Position numbers and translations under genes: made by a program. From HGM04593 sp045630965 (GTDB taxonomy: Bacteria > Bacteroidota > Bacteroidia > Bacteroidales > Bacteroidaceae): 64,000 nucleotides of DNA. The notes under the pieces are model-generated. The model saw only the letters and a list, made by a program, of their open reading frames with translations. It did no database searches and was not told where the DNA came from. Below, piece after piece: positions 43,863 through 51,452 of this stretch; within the stretch, counting starts at the first letter, position 1, and each line of letters starts with the position of its first letter. The stretch covers positions 1 through 64,000 of the forward strand of contig JAZQTU010000042.1 in NCBI GenBank assembly GCA_045630965.1. Direction: 5' to 3'.

Positions 43863-46679
43863 ATGAAATTTAACTTGAAATCACTGCTGTTGTGCATGGT
43901 TGCGCTTTTCGTGGCTACTGTAGCAATGGCAAGCAACGACAACAAGCAGTTGCCTGTTGACAAAAACGTACGTATTGGCAAGCTGAAGAACGGCTTGACC
44001 TATTACATCCGTCACAATGAGAACCCCAAAAACCTTGTAAATTTCTACATTGCACAAAAGGTGGGTTCAATTCAGGAGGAAGAGGACCAGCGTGGTCTTG
44101 CACACTTCCTTGAGCATATGTGCTTCAATGGTACCGACCATTTCCCCGGCAAGGGCATCATCAACTATCTGGAGGGTATTGGTGTTAAGTTCGGTGCGGA
44201 CCTCAATGCCTATACATCAATCGATGAAACTGTCTACAACATTGACAATGTGCCTGTAAACATTGAGGGCGCAATCGATTCATGTTTATGGATTCTCCGT
44301 GACTGGGCAGACGGCCTTACACTTGACCCGGAGGAGATTGACAAGGAACGTGGTGTTATACATGAGGAGTGGCGCGGACGTAACAGCGCAATGTCACGTA
44401 TGCAGGAGCGCATGCTTGCAGATATCTTCCCCGGTAACAAGTACGGTACACGCCTTCCTATTGGTATAATGGAGGTTGTTGACAACTTCCCACACCAAGC
44501 ATTGCGCGACTACTACGAAACATGGTACCGCCCCGACCTTCAGGGAATCATCATTGTAGGTGATATTGATGTTGCCAAGATAGAGAAGAAATTGAAGTCT
44601 ATCTTCAAGAGTGTAAAGAAGTCCAAGAACCCTGTTGAACGTGTATATTACCCTGTCGAGGACAACGAGGAGATGATTTTCTCACAGCAGATTGACAAGG
44701 AACAGCAGAACTATGTATTGCAACTCATGTACAAGCACGACGCATCTCCACGCGAACTGCGTAACACAAAGGGCGATATCCGCAAGAATACTGTACGCAG
44801 CATTGCAATGACAATGCTCAACACACGCTTTGGCGAGATAATGTCAAAGGAGAATCCTCCATACTTGCGTGCTGGAGTAGGTTTCAGCGATTACGGTACT
44901 GCAATGACAAAGAAATCGTTCAACATCTCCGTTACTTGCAAGGTAGAGCAGATGATGCAGGCTATCCCAATGGTATTTACCGAGGTTGAGCGTGCCCGTC
45001 GTTTTGGTTTCACCGAGTCGGAATTCAAGAGAGTGAAGGAGAGCATGATCGGCGGTCTTGGCACATGGCATGCCGAGCGCGAGAAGCGTACAAGTGCCTA
45101 CCATGCCGAAAACTGCATCCGCCACTTCCTTGACGAGGTAAGCCTCATGGACCCGACAGTAGAGTATGAGTTGAGCAAGGAGATTATCAATTCAATCACT
45201 CTTGAAGAGATAAACGAAGTTATCCCTTCATTGCATCGCGAGGATAACCGTGTAGTCGTTTCGTACGCTCCAGAGAGAGAGGGTGTCATATATCCTGGTA
45301 AGGAGGATATCGAGATGCTTCTTGACGTGATTTCAACAGCACGTAACATTGAGCCTTATGAGGACAACGCTGTTGATGCTCCATTGCTTGCAGAACTTCC
45401 CGAAGGCGGCAAGGTTGTTGCAACAGAAGAGGGCAAGTGGGGTTCAACAATCTGGACTCTTTCGAACGGAATCAAGGTAATTGTAAAGCCAACCGATTTC
45501 CAGGCCGACAATATCACACTTTCTGGTTACAAGATTGGTGGAACAAACCGTTACCCTGACAGCGAAAAGATAAACATATCAATGCTTGGTTCATTGTCAG
45601 GCATAGGCGGATACGGAGCATTTGATGCAACACAGTTGAGCAAGAAACTGGCAGGAAGCACTGCTGCAGCATCTGTTGGCAGCAACCAGCTCCACGATAT
45701 CATCAGCGGTAACTGTTCTACAAAAGACGCCGAGGAGATGTTCCAGCTCATGTATCTCAAGTATACATCTCCACGCAAGGATATGAAGGCATTCGAGTCG
45801 TTGACAACACGCATGAGAAACAGCCTCAAGGACAGAAACCTCAACCCCAACACAGCGCTCAACGACACAATGTCGATTGCACTTTACAACGGACACCCAC
45901 GTACATTGCCAATGCTTGCCGAGGATGTAGACAAGATTGACTACGACAGAGTACTTGAAATCTACAAGGAGAGAACAAGTGATGCAACAGGTTACACATT
46001 CTTCATTATAGGAAATATCGACCTTGAGAACATCAAGCCTCTTGTAGAGCGTTATATTGGTGCATTGCCATGCAACGGACGTGTTGAGAATATCGAGAAG
46101 ACAACCGTTGAGACACGTAAGGGTGTATATCGCAACAACTTCGCCAACAAAATGGAGAACCCTACAGGTACCGAAATCATATACTATTCAGGCGAAATTG
46201 ACCCGAACCTGAAGAATAGAATAACAATGACATTCCTATCACAGATTCTGCAGATTGTATATACCGAAGAGGTACGTGAGAAAGAGGGTGGTACATACGG
46301 TGTAGGTGTCAGCGGTGGTGTAGTGCGCCGTCCCGAAGGCGAGTTTTCACTTACAGTAAACTTCAACATGGCACCTGAGCGTCGCGAGGAACTTGCAGCT
46401 ATCATCGTACGCGAGTTCGAGAAGATGGCTAAGGAAGGACCTGCCGAAGAGCATGTAGAAAAGGTACGCAGCTATATCCTCAAGAACTTCGAGGAGAGCC
46501 AGAGAAAGAACAGTGCATGGCTCAACTGGCTGTACAACTTCTATTTCGAGGGTGAGGACAGCCACGACACATACGAAGGTATTGTAAACGCCATCACAAA
46601 AGAGGATGTACGCAAAATGGCTGAATATATACTTTCACTTGGTAACTTCATTGAAGTAAGTATGGTACCAGCAGAATGA
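43863..46679 (+). CDS. Secreted M16 family zinc metalloprotease
   Basis: 938 residues with a signal peptide (LLLCMVALFVATVAMASN). The inverted zinc motif HxxEH is in 'RGLAHFLEHMCFNGTDHF', with the distal Glu in 'TVYNI...E' about 75 residues later. Four M16 repeats follow in order (active N-terminal domain, inactive second, third and fourth), the length of the two-in-one pitrilysin type found in Bacteroidetes. It should degrade peptides in the periplasm. Codon use is strongly optimised, suggesting high expression. A bidirectional terminator follows. Confidence 0.93.
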   Translation: MKFNLKSLLLCMVALFVATVAMASNDNKQLPVDKNVRIGKLKNGLTYYIRHNENPKNLVNFYIAQKVGSIQEEEDQRGLAHFLEHMCFNGTDHFPGKGIINYLEGIGVKFGADLNAYTSIDETVYNIDNVPVNIEGAIDSCLWILRDWADGLTLDPEEIDKERGVIHEEWRGRNSAMSRMQERMLADIFPGNKYGTRLPIGIMEVVDNFPHQALRDYYETWYRPDLQGIIIVGDIDVAKIEKKLKSIFKSVKKSKNPVERVYYPVEDNEEMIFSQQIDKEQQNYVLQLMYKHDASPRELRNTKGDIRKNTVRSIAMTMLNTRFGEIMSKENPPYLRAGVGFSDYGTAMTKKSFNISVTCKVEQMMQAIPMVFTEVERARRFGFTESEFKRVKESMIGGLGTWHAEREKRTSAYHAENCIRHFLDEVSLMDPTVEYELSKEIINSITLEEINEVIPSLHREDNRVVVSYAPEREGVIYPGKEDIEMLLDVISTARNIEPYEDNAVDAPLLAELPEGGKVVATEEGKWGSTIWTLSNGIKVIVKPTDFQADNITLSGYKIGGTNRYPDSEKINISMLGSLSGIGGYGAFDATQLSKKLAGSTAAASVGSNQLHDIISGNCSTKDAEEMFQLMYLKYTSPRKDMKAFESLTTRMRNSLKDRNLNPNTALNDTMSIALYNGHPRTLPMLAEDVDKIDYDRVLEIYKERTSDATGYTFFIIGNIDLENIKPLVERYIGALPCNGRVENIEKTTVETRKGVYRNNFANKMENPTGTEIIYYSGEIDPNLKNRITMTFLSQILQIVYTEEVREKEGGTYGVGVSGGVVRRPEGEFSLTVNFNMAPERREELAAIIVREFEKMAKEGPAEEHVEKVRSYILKNFEESQRKNSAWLNWLYNFYFEGEDSHDTYEGIVNAITKEDVRKMAEYILSLGNFIEVSMVPAE

Positions 46680-46722
46680 AGTATGAAGTAAATGAATAAA
46701 AAGCAAATTTCTGCGTTAATTC

Positions 46723-46770
46723 TGAAACAAAAAAACGGTTGAGTCAATTCTCAACCGTTTTTTTGTTTCA
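46723..46770. terminator. Bidirectional terminator
   Basis: A perfect 21-bp stem (46723-46743 with 46750-46770). The A7/T7 runs within the arms give a U-run in each direction, and the TGA of the minus-strand gene (46768-46770) lies at its edge. Confidence 0.88.
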
Positions 46771-47403
46771 AAATGCCAAGCCAAGCCTGAAGCCGACATT
46801 GTTCAGGCCGTTCTGCGAATAGGTCATGACATCGTGCTTGTTGGTTGCAAAACTATAATACACCGACATGTGGAAGCCAACGCTATTCGGCCAAGGATAC
46901 CAGTTGAAACCCACCTCAGGAGAGATGTAGAATCCCCAGCGGTCCTGGCCTTTCATGAATATGTAGTAATAGTTGTTGAACTCCGAATAACACGCACCGA
47001 GCTTCATACCGATATAAGGCTGGAAATCGCGTTCAATAAACCTATAGCGAATGAGTGCTCCGAACGGAAGTGTAAACATCTGATGTTGTTGGTCTGTGTT
47101 CAAAGCAAGAGTGTTGGAAAGGTGTATTGTCTTGCGCGGAACATATTCGTTATTGGTGTGAAAACAGATGAATGCTCCCACAGCGATGTTCCTGTGCACA
47201 TAATATCCGCCCTCAAAGTTCATACCCCAACCGCTTGCCTTGTCCGAGAAACTGTTGCTTATAGGGATATTGAACTGCCAATCGACATTATAATAGCTGT
47301 CTAGCGAAATCTGGGCATTGCTTTTTGACGGCAATAAAGCAGTCATTGCAAAAAGCATGATATAAAATGAATAACGTAAACTTTTCATAAACATCATTTT
47401 CAA
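46768..47403 (-). CDS. Outer-membrane beta-barrel protein
   Basis: 211 residues with a signal peptide (hydrophobic core SFYIMLFAMTALL, cleavage near SNAQ); translation may instead begin at MKSLRY, five residues later. The mature part alternates aromatic strands ('YYNVDWQFNIPI', 'GWGMNFEGGYYV', 'IRYRFIERDFQPYIGMKLGA') and ends in 'GFRLGLAF', a terminal Phe as for BamA-recognised barrels. It is the third of three envelope genes on this strand, starting 6 bp after the DUF4136 gene. Function unknown. Confidence 0.8.
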   Translation of the reverse strand: MKMMFMKSLRYSFYIMLFAMTALLPSKSNAQISLDSYYNVDWQFNIPISNSFSDKASGWGMNFEGGYYVHRNIAVGAFICFHTNNEYVPRKTIHLSNTLALNTDQQHQMFTLPFGALIRYRFIERDFQPYIGMKLGACYSEFNNYYYIFMKGQDRWGFYISPEVGFNWYPWPNSVGFHMSVYYSFATNKHDVMTYSQNGLNNVGFRLGLAF

Positions 47404-47409
47404 AGGTTA

Positions 47410-48033
47410 TTACTTATTCGTCAAATAAGGCGACTGTTCAAAAGCCTGCTTAATGGCATCGAATGTGCGCGTAAGGCTCAGGTTGTTGCCGTTGAGGAGC
47501 CCGCATATATAAGAGTTCCACACCACGGTCAACTTGTCATTCTGCGGAGTAGGAGCATTGGTATTCACCAGTTCTCCGACAATGGAGCCGGTACTGTAGC
47601 TATATGTGAACGAGTAAGGATAATACCATCCCCAACCTCCCCAGTTCCAATATCCGGGGTAATAATTCCACCATGGACCGGTGTTGTACATATTGAAGTA
47701 ATAGGTAGTGTTGATATAACTTAGTTGAAGCACTACGTCTGGCTCTTCTCCCTCTTCGGCAGGTGTATAACCGGCATTTTCAAGCCCAGCACGGTAAGCG
47801 TTGACCACTTTCTGCGAATTGCCATTGTTCCAGTACGAAGCCTTTTCTTCATTGCCTATTATCAATATACTGTCAATGACATGGAATGTATTTATCGACT
47901 TGAAATCAGTTCCGGTATCATAGTTGGTATACACAAGATAATCGTTGTCAAGCCTGTCTATGTCGGGGTTCTTCTGGCATGCAACAAGCAACACACATAG
48001 AGCAGAAATATACAGAATCATTCTTCTTTTCAT
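47410..48033 (-). CDS. DUF4136 lipoprotein
   Basis: 207 residues with a lipobox (CVLLVAC, cysteine at about residue 19). 'DTGTDFKSINTFHV', a 'PDVVLQLSYINTT' strand and a very aromatic central loop (Trp, Tyr, Gly and Pro) followed by 'DKLTVVWNSYICGLL' and 'AIKQAFEQSPYL' are typical of DUF4136. It is probably anchored to the outer membrane. The position between an NlpE-like lipoprotein and a beta-barrel gene suggests an envelope-stress or outer-membrane maintenance unit. Function unknown. Confidence 0.88.
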   Translation of the reverse strand: MKRRMILYISALCVLLVACQKNPDIDRLDNDYLVYTNYDTGTDFKSINTFHVIDSILIIGNEEKASYWNNGNSQKVVNAYRAGLENAGYTPAEEGEEPDVVLQLSYINTTYYFNMYNTGPWWNYYPGYWNWGGWGWYYPYSFTYSYSTGSIVGELVNTNAPTPQNDKLTVVWNSYICGLLNGNNLSLTRTFDAIKQAFEQSPYLTNK

Positions 48034-48056
48034 ACACTGTCAGGTTTATTTGTTTA

Positions 48057-48542
48057 TCATTTCTTTATTTTCAGACGGTGGCTGTTGTGCATGCCTGCAG
48101 GCTTGCCGTCATTCCCTACCTTCACAAGCGAACTGTCTTCAAGCATCATGAAACTCATGGTAGGGTAGTCGTTTGCCGACACAAGCTCAATAACAGTAGC
48201 CGTGCTGTCATTGTCCGTTCCCATAATGAATATAGCTTCACCATTATCGGTCATGGTGGCAATGCCTTCATCAATGTAATCAGTAGTGATTGAATAGGTG
48301 CCGTCACTGTTAAGGTTTATTGTCCTTACGGTGAGAATTACATCAGCCACGGCATTGTTCTGCATAGGAGCAGTTCCTTCAAAGACAAATGTCTGTGCAT
48401 CGGCGATGGTCGAGTCGTTGACCCAATAGATACTGTCCGTTTCTACAGCCACGCCAACCGGCTGTTTGCAACTGTTGCAAGAATTGCACGAAGATAGAAG
48501 CAGTGTGGCGACAACAGCCACTGATAAAAGAATCTTTTTCAT
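48057..48542 (-). CDS. Cysteine-rich lipoprotein, NlpE-like (tentative)
   Basis: 161 residues from ATG 48542 (MKKILLS). The lipobox LLLSSC is followed by a short CNSCNSCK run, three cysteines within six residues, which could bind metal or form disulfides. The rest is beta-rich: 'TFVFEGTAP', 'ADVILTVRTINLNSDGTYSI' and 'GEAIFIMGT', a layout that resembles the N-terminal domain of the envelope stress sensor NlpE. That relation is a guess from layout. It is the first gene of a three-gene envelope unit. Confidence 0.65.
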   Translation of the reverse strand: MKKILLSVAVVATLLLSSCNSCNSCKQPVGVAVETDSIYWVNDSTIADAQTFVFEGTAPMQNNAVADVILTVRTINLNSDGTYSITTDYIDEGIATMTDNGEAIFIMGTDNDSTATVIELVSANDYPTMSFMMLEDSSLVKVGNDGKPAGMHNSHRLKIKK

Positions 48543-48615
48543 GTTTTTGATTTTTGGGTTATTTATTGAAATAACACCTGAAAACATGAATCGGTTTTTG
48601 GTTTTTATAATAAAT

Positions 48616-48688
48616 AGATCCTTCCTTGCGTCAGGATGACAAGTTCGCGAATTAAAGTATTGTCATGCTGAGCGAAGCCGAAGCATCT
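48616..48688. repeat. Palindromic REP-like element
   Basis: AGATCCTTC...TCAGGATGACAA (48616-48642) and TTGTCATGCTGA...GAAGCATCT (48660-48688) are imperfect inverted copies around a 17-bp centre. Same family as 5644-5803, with the two halves in the reverse order. It lies in the gap between the NlpE-like gene start and the S41-like gene end. Confidence 0.6.
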
Positions 48689-48697
48689 ACATTAAAC

Positions 48698-48731
48698 CAG
48701 CGTCCCAAGGTTCTTTAACCTTGGGACGCTG
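48698..48731 (-). terminator. Terminator of the S41-like gene
   Basis: Arms CAGCGTCCCAAGGTT (48698-48712) and AACCTTGGGACGCTG (48717-48731); TTTAATG follows on the minus strand. Confidence 0.85.
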
Positions 48732-48739
48732 TTGGTAAC

Positions 48740-50032
48740 TCATCTTATATAATCACACCGTTGCGGGGTGTTTATCGCATGCTTTGTTACAGCGTTGCTG
48801 TTTGCTGGCAGAGTGCCGTTCGTTATGATATAAGTGGCATTGAACAGGAGATATTCCTGCTCGTTACCCAAAGGATAAACCTGTTGATCTACTTGAGCGA
48901 GCTCGTCCAGTTCGTAATCGGGAGTTATGCCCGATGTTGAAAGCATGTTCCCGTCCGATGAGTATGCGTACGCCGTTGCAGGGTTAATGGAGAATCCGTA
49001 GGGAGAAATAATCTTTTCGACCATCATATTGGAACCAGCGCTCTTTCCTCCTATTGTCATAACCTCGTATGCACTCCTTGACGCATCGACCGAAGCAATA
49101 AGTAATTCTGCAACGCCCCTGGTAGCTTCTCCTGTTATAAAGAATACTCTTTTGTCGCCCAATGTATATTCTGGATACATGTAGTTGTACACAGTGTCAA
49201 CCACATTATCACTCTTTTTAAGTGTGCAGAACGGAGTTCCTGCAAGGCTTGTAGGGACAAGCATGCTTGCCATGTGTGCAGCGTTAGTAATTGTACCGCC
49301 GTTGTTGTATCGTAGGTCAACAACAATGTCTGTCACATTCTGTGTAATGAAATCTTCAGCCACGCGGTTGATTCTCTCAATGAAGTTATCATCATTGAAA
49401 CTGTTGCAAACAATATACCCGATATTCTTGTCGCGTACCTGATATACAGTATCCAGGTTAATATCACTCATTCCGTATGCTACAGAAGCTGTTACAGTCA
49501 CAGTATCATTCTGTACCCAGTATCTCTTATCCTCAACATCGTCATATTCTATATATTCAGTGGCAAATTTAGTATCACTGCCGCTTGTAAACATTGAAGA
49601 ACTTGATGTAGTGAGTTTCTTGCCATTGACAGCAGAAATCCATGTACCGCGCTCTATGCCGGCAATGCCTGCTGGAGATTCCGGCTCCACAAACAGCACA
49701 AGAGCATACACCTTATTCGGTACCTCAAGTATAGGATCGCGCATGAGAGTAAATGTTATACCATAGTCGCCAGCATATACCGAATCGGTAAAGAACGAAG
49801 CCTTGTCGTCCTTATATAATAAAGAGGTAAAGAATGTGGACGAAGGAACAAAGAACTTTGAACGTTCCTGTGGCTTTATCTGGTCACTCCACAGATACTC
49901 TTTTCTCATGGTGGTATATATCCACTGGTTCTCCTTGGTCAGGTCAAAGAACTCATGCGTCCTGTTCTCTCCGCATGACACAATAGCGAGCAGGGTTATA
50001 AAGTATATTATGAATATATTCCTGTTTTTCAT
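48740..50032 (-). CDS. S41-like lipoprotein, apparently without catalytic serine
   Basis: 430 residues from ATG 50032. A lipobox ends in IVSC. A helical N-terminal region is followed by a PDZ-like domain ('SPAGIAGIERGTWISAVNGKKL', about residues 110-135) and an S41 tail-specific-protease core ('DIVVDLRYNNGGTITNAAHMASML'). In the usual nucleophile segment (TASASE-type) this protein reads 'GEATRGVAELLIAS': the expected Ser positions are Gly and Ala. The general-base region 'IGGKSAG' keeps its Lys. I infer a binding protein derived from a protease, attached to the periplasmic side of the membrane; misalignment is possible. Confidence 0.78.
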   Translation of the reverse strand: MKNRNIFIIYFITLLAIVSCGENRTHEFFDLTKENQWIYTTMRKEYLWSDQIKPQERSKFFVPSSTFFTSLLYKDDKASFFTDSVYAGDYGITFTLMRDPILEVPNKVYALVLFVEPESPAGIAGIERGTWISAVNGKKLTTSSSSMFTSGSDTKFATEYIEYDDVEDKRYWVQNDTVTVTASVAYGMSDINLDTVYQVRDKNIGYIVCNSFNDDNFIERINRVAEDFITQNVTDIVVDLRYNNGGTITNAAHMASMLVPTSLAGTPFCTLKKSDNVVDTVYNYMYPEYTLGDKRVFFITGEATRGVAELLIASVDASRSAYEVMTIGGKSAGSNMMVEKIISPYGFSINPATAYAYSSDGNMLSTSGITPDYELDELAQVDQQVYPLGNEQEYLLFNATYIITNGTLPANSNAVTKHAINTPQRCDYIR

Positions 50033-50053
50033 CATTCGTTTTTTAATACGATG

Positions 50054-50084
50054 CAAAAATAGTCTATTCGGCAGTAAATACAAA
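50054..50084 (-). promoter_or_regulatory. Promoter of the S41-like gene
   Basis: On the minus strand TTTG (50081-50084), 19 bp, TATTTTTG (50054-50061). Confidence 0.7.
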
Positions 50085-50098
50085 ATAACGGATAAAAT

Positions 50099-50128
50099 TA
50101 AAGACCGACAAATAATTGTCGGTCTTTA
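50099..50128 (-). terminator. Terminator of rpsP
   Basis: Arms 50099-50111 and 50116-50128 (AAAGACCGACAA type), followed on the minus strand by a T-rich run. A small second hairpin (ACCCC/GGGGT, about 50147-50160) stands nearer to the stop. Confidence 0.8.
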
Positions 50129-50169
50129 TCTTGAGCATTACTGCAACCCCGTAAGGGGTAAAAGGTTTA

Positions 50170-50712
50170 TTAAGCCTCTGCAGGAGCCTCTGTTGCCTCC
50201 TCAGCGGGAGCTTCAGCAGCGGCAGCCTCTGCCTCAGCCTTTGCAAGAGCCTCGGCAGCCTTCTTGTCAGCAACCTTCTTTGCAATAGCTGCGTTAACCT
50301 CTTTCTCAGCCTCCAAACGTGCCTTCTTGTCGTCACGCTTAGCCTGCTCTTCAGCGCTCTTGATACCGTTAAGAGCATTTACCTTAGCTGTCTTCCAAGC
50401 TTCGAACTTAGCCTGAGCTGTAGCCTCGTCAAATGCGCCCTTCTTAACACCGCCCTGGAGGTGCTTCATCAAATAGATACCCTCGCGAGAAAGGATGTTA
50501 CGAACAGTGTCAGTAGGAATAGCACCGTTGTTTACCCACCACAAAGCGCGCTCGAAGTTGATTTCAACTGAAGCAGGGTTTGTGTTAGGATTGTAAGTAC
50601 CGATCTTCTCAGTAAACTTTCCATCACGTGGAGCTCTCGAATCTGCAATCACGATAGAGTAGAATGCGTAGTGCTTACGTCCTCTTCTCTGAAGTCTGAT
50701 TTTTGTTGCCAT
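50170..50712 (-). CDS. rpsP: 30S ribosomal protein S16 with long C-terminal extension
   Basis: 180 residues. The first 80 are the universal S16 core ('KIRLQRRGRKHYAFYSIVIADSRAPRDGKF', 'EKIGTYNP', 'RALWWVNNGAIPTDTVRNIL'). The remaining 100 residues form a charged helix that ends in an almost pure Ala/Glu/Pro tail, as in other Bacteroidetes S16 proteins. S16 binds 16S rRNA and is needed for 30S assembly. Codon use is strongly biased. It stands alone, without rimM or trmD, with its own promoter and terminator. Confidence 0.97.
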   Translation of the reverse strand: MATKIRLQRRGRKHYAFYSIVIADSRAPRDGKFTEKIGTYNPNTNPASVEINFERALWWVNNGAIPTDTVRNILSREGIYLMKHLQGGVKKGAFDEATAQAKFEAWKTAKVNALNGIKSAEEQAKRDDKKARLEAEKEVNAAIAKKVADKKAAEALAKAEAEAAAAEAPAEEATEAPAEA

Positions 50713-50772
50713 TTTTTGTTTGTTTTTTAATGGTTAATGATTTGAGTTAGCCTATATCTCGTATAAGCGGTG

Positions 50773-50780
50773 CAAAGGTA
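50773..50780 (-). promoter_or_regulatory. -7 element of rpsP
   Basis: TACCTTTG on the minus strand, about 60 bases before the ATG; no clear TTTG at the -33 position. Confidence 0.6.
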
Positions 50781-50965
50781 ATACTTTTTTGCGTAATAAT
50801 AATGCTTTAATGCTCTTTTTTTAATTGATTATGCCCAAAAAGAGACGTTTTTTGATAAAAATAATCCCTGCTGCACAAGTTGTTGTAAAACAGCAACTCG
50901 AATTGTTAAAAAAGATACTATATTTGTGTTTAGCGAAGCTATTCTCAAACAATTGGCAAACATTG

Positions 50966-50997
50966 CTTGCTCATACAAAACCTTTTGACTAATTTTG
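50966..50997 (+). promoter_or_regulatory. Promoter of the 6S-like RNA
   Basis: CTTG (50966-50969), 20 bp, TAATTTTG (50990-50997). The predicted start is near 51004. No protein gene begins within reach. Confidence 0.65.
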
Positions 50998-51003
50998 CCC
51001 CAG

Positions 51004-51244
51004 TTAACCCTTTAGGGTTAGCGAGACATGTTGGAAAAAGAGCGTTTTGCGTTTATCCACAGCCGAAATCTGGACAATTTCAGTCTATAATGGATAATGG
51101 GCAAGGTGCTCACGTCATTGTATATATATGCCCTGATTACGGGTGTACTGTATATCATTTGGCGTGGGCTATTGTTTGTTACATATAGACGGGCAGTCCA
51201 GAGCCTCGGCGTGGTAACTACAATAGTTCCCACGCTTCTTTTTT
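51004..51244 (+). ncRNA. Candidate 6S-like regulatory RNA
   Basis: A 240-base unit bounded by a promoter and a strong intrinsic terminator, without a convincing reading frame. It folds as a long rod: closing stem 51069-51075 with 51196-51202 and 51083-51089 (GTCTATA) with 51184-51190 (TATAGAC); a large central bubble (51090-51107 opposite 51170-51183); and a terminal stem 51108-51116 (GCTCACGTC) with 51161-51169 (GGCGTGGGC), capped by GCCC/GGGT at 51130-51144. This closing stem, bubble and terminal stem order is that of 6S RNA, which mimics an open promoter and binds RNA polymerase. A separate AACCC/GGGTT hairpin (51006-51019) precedes it. Rfam's Bacteroidales-1 motif, proposed to be the Bacteroidales 6S, is the best candidate match. 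It lies divergent from rpsP. Confidence 0.6.
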
Positions 51245-51245
51245 T
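51209..51245 (+). terminator. Terminator of the 6S-like RNA
   Basis: GCGTGG (51209-51214) pairs with CCACGC (51230-51235), with inner AACT/AGTT, followed by TTCTTTTTTT. Confidence 0.88.
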
Positions 51246-51284
51246 ATACACATGAAAAACATAAGTTACCCGGTATTCTCTCAA

Positions 51285-51385
51285 TCTCATCTTGAGCAAC
51301 GGTAACCGGCGGTTGATACCTGAATGTGCTGGGTAAAGCACATTTTAGATGTTTCACCGCACTGCGTTACGTTCAAAATGACAAA
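51285..51385. repeat. REP-like element upstream of the BspA gene
   Basis: TCTCATCTTGAGC at the left and AGATGTTTCACC...TTCAAAATGACAAA (51347-51385) at the right resemble the two halves of the 5644-5803 element. A small GTGCT/AGCAC hairpin (about 51326-51340) lies between. Confidence 0.5.
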
Positions 51386-51452
51386 AGAATTCAGGGAATA
51401 TTGCCGTATTGATAACTGCGATAATTTTTACAACATTATTTAATACACATTT

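Noticed and set aside
50967..51188. 73-codon plus-strand frame upstream of the BspA gene
   Set aside because: It overlaps its own promoter and the folded RNA candidate and has no recognisable protein features.
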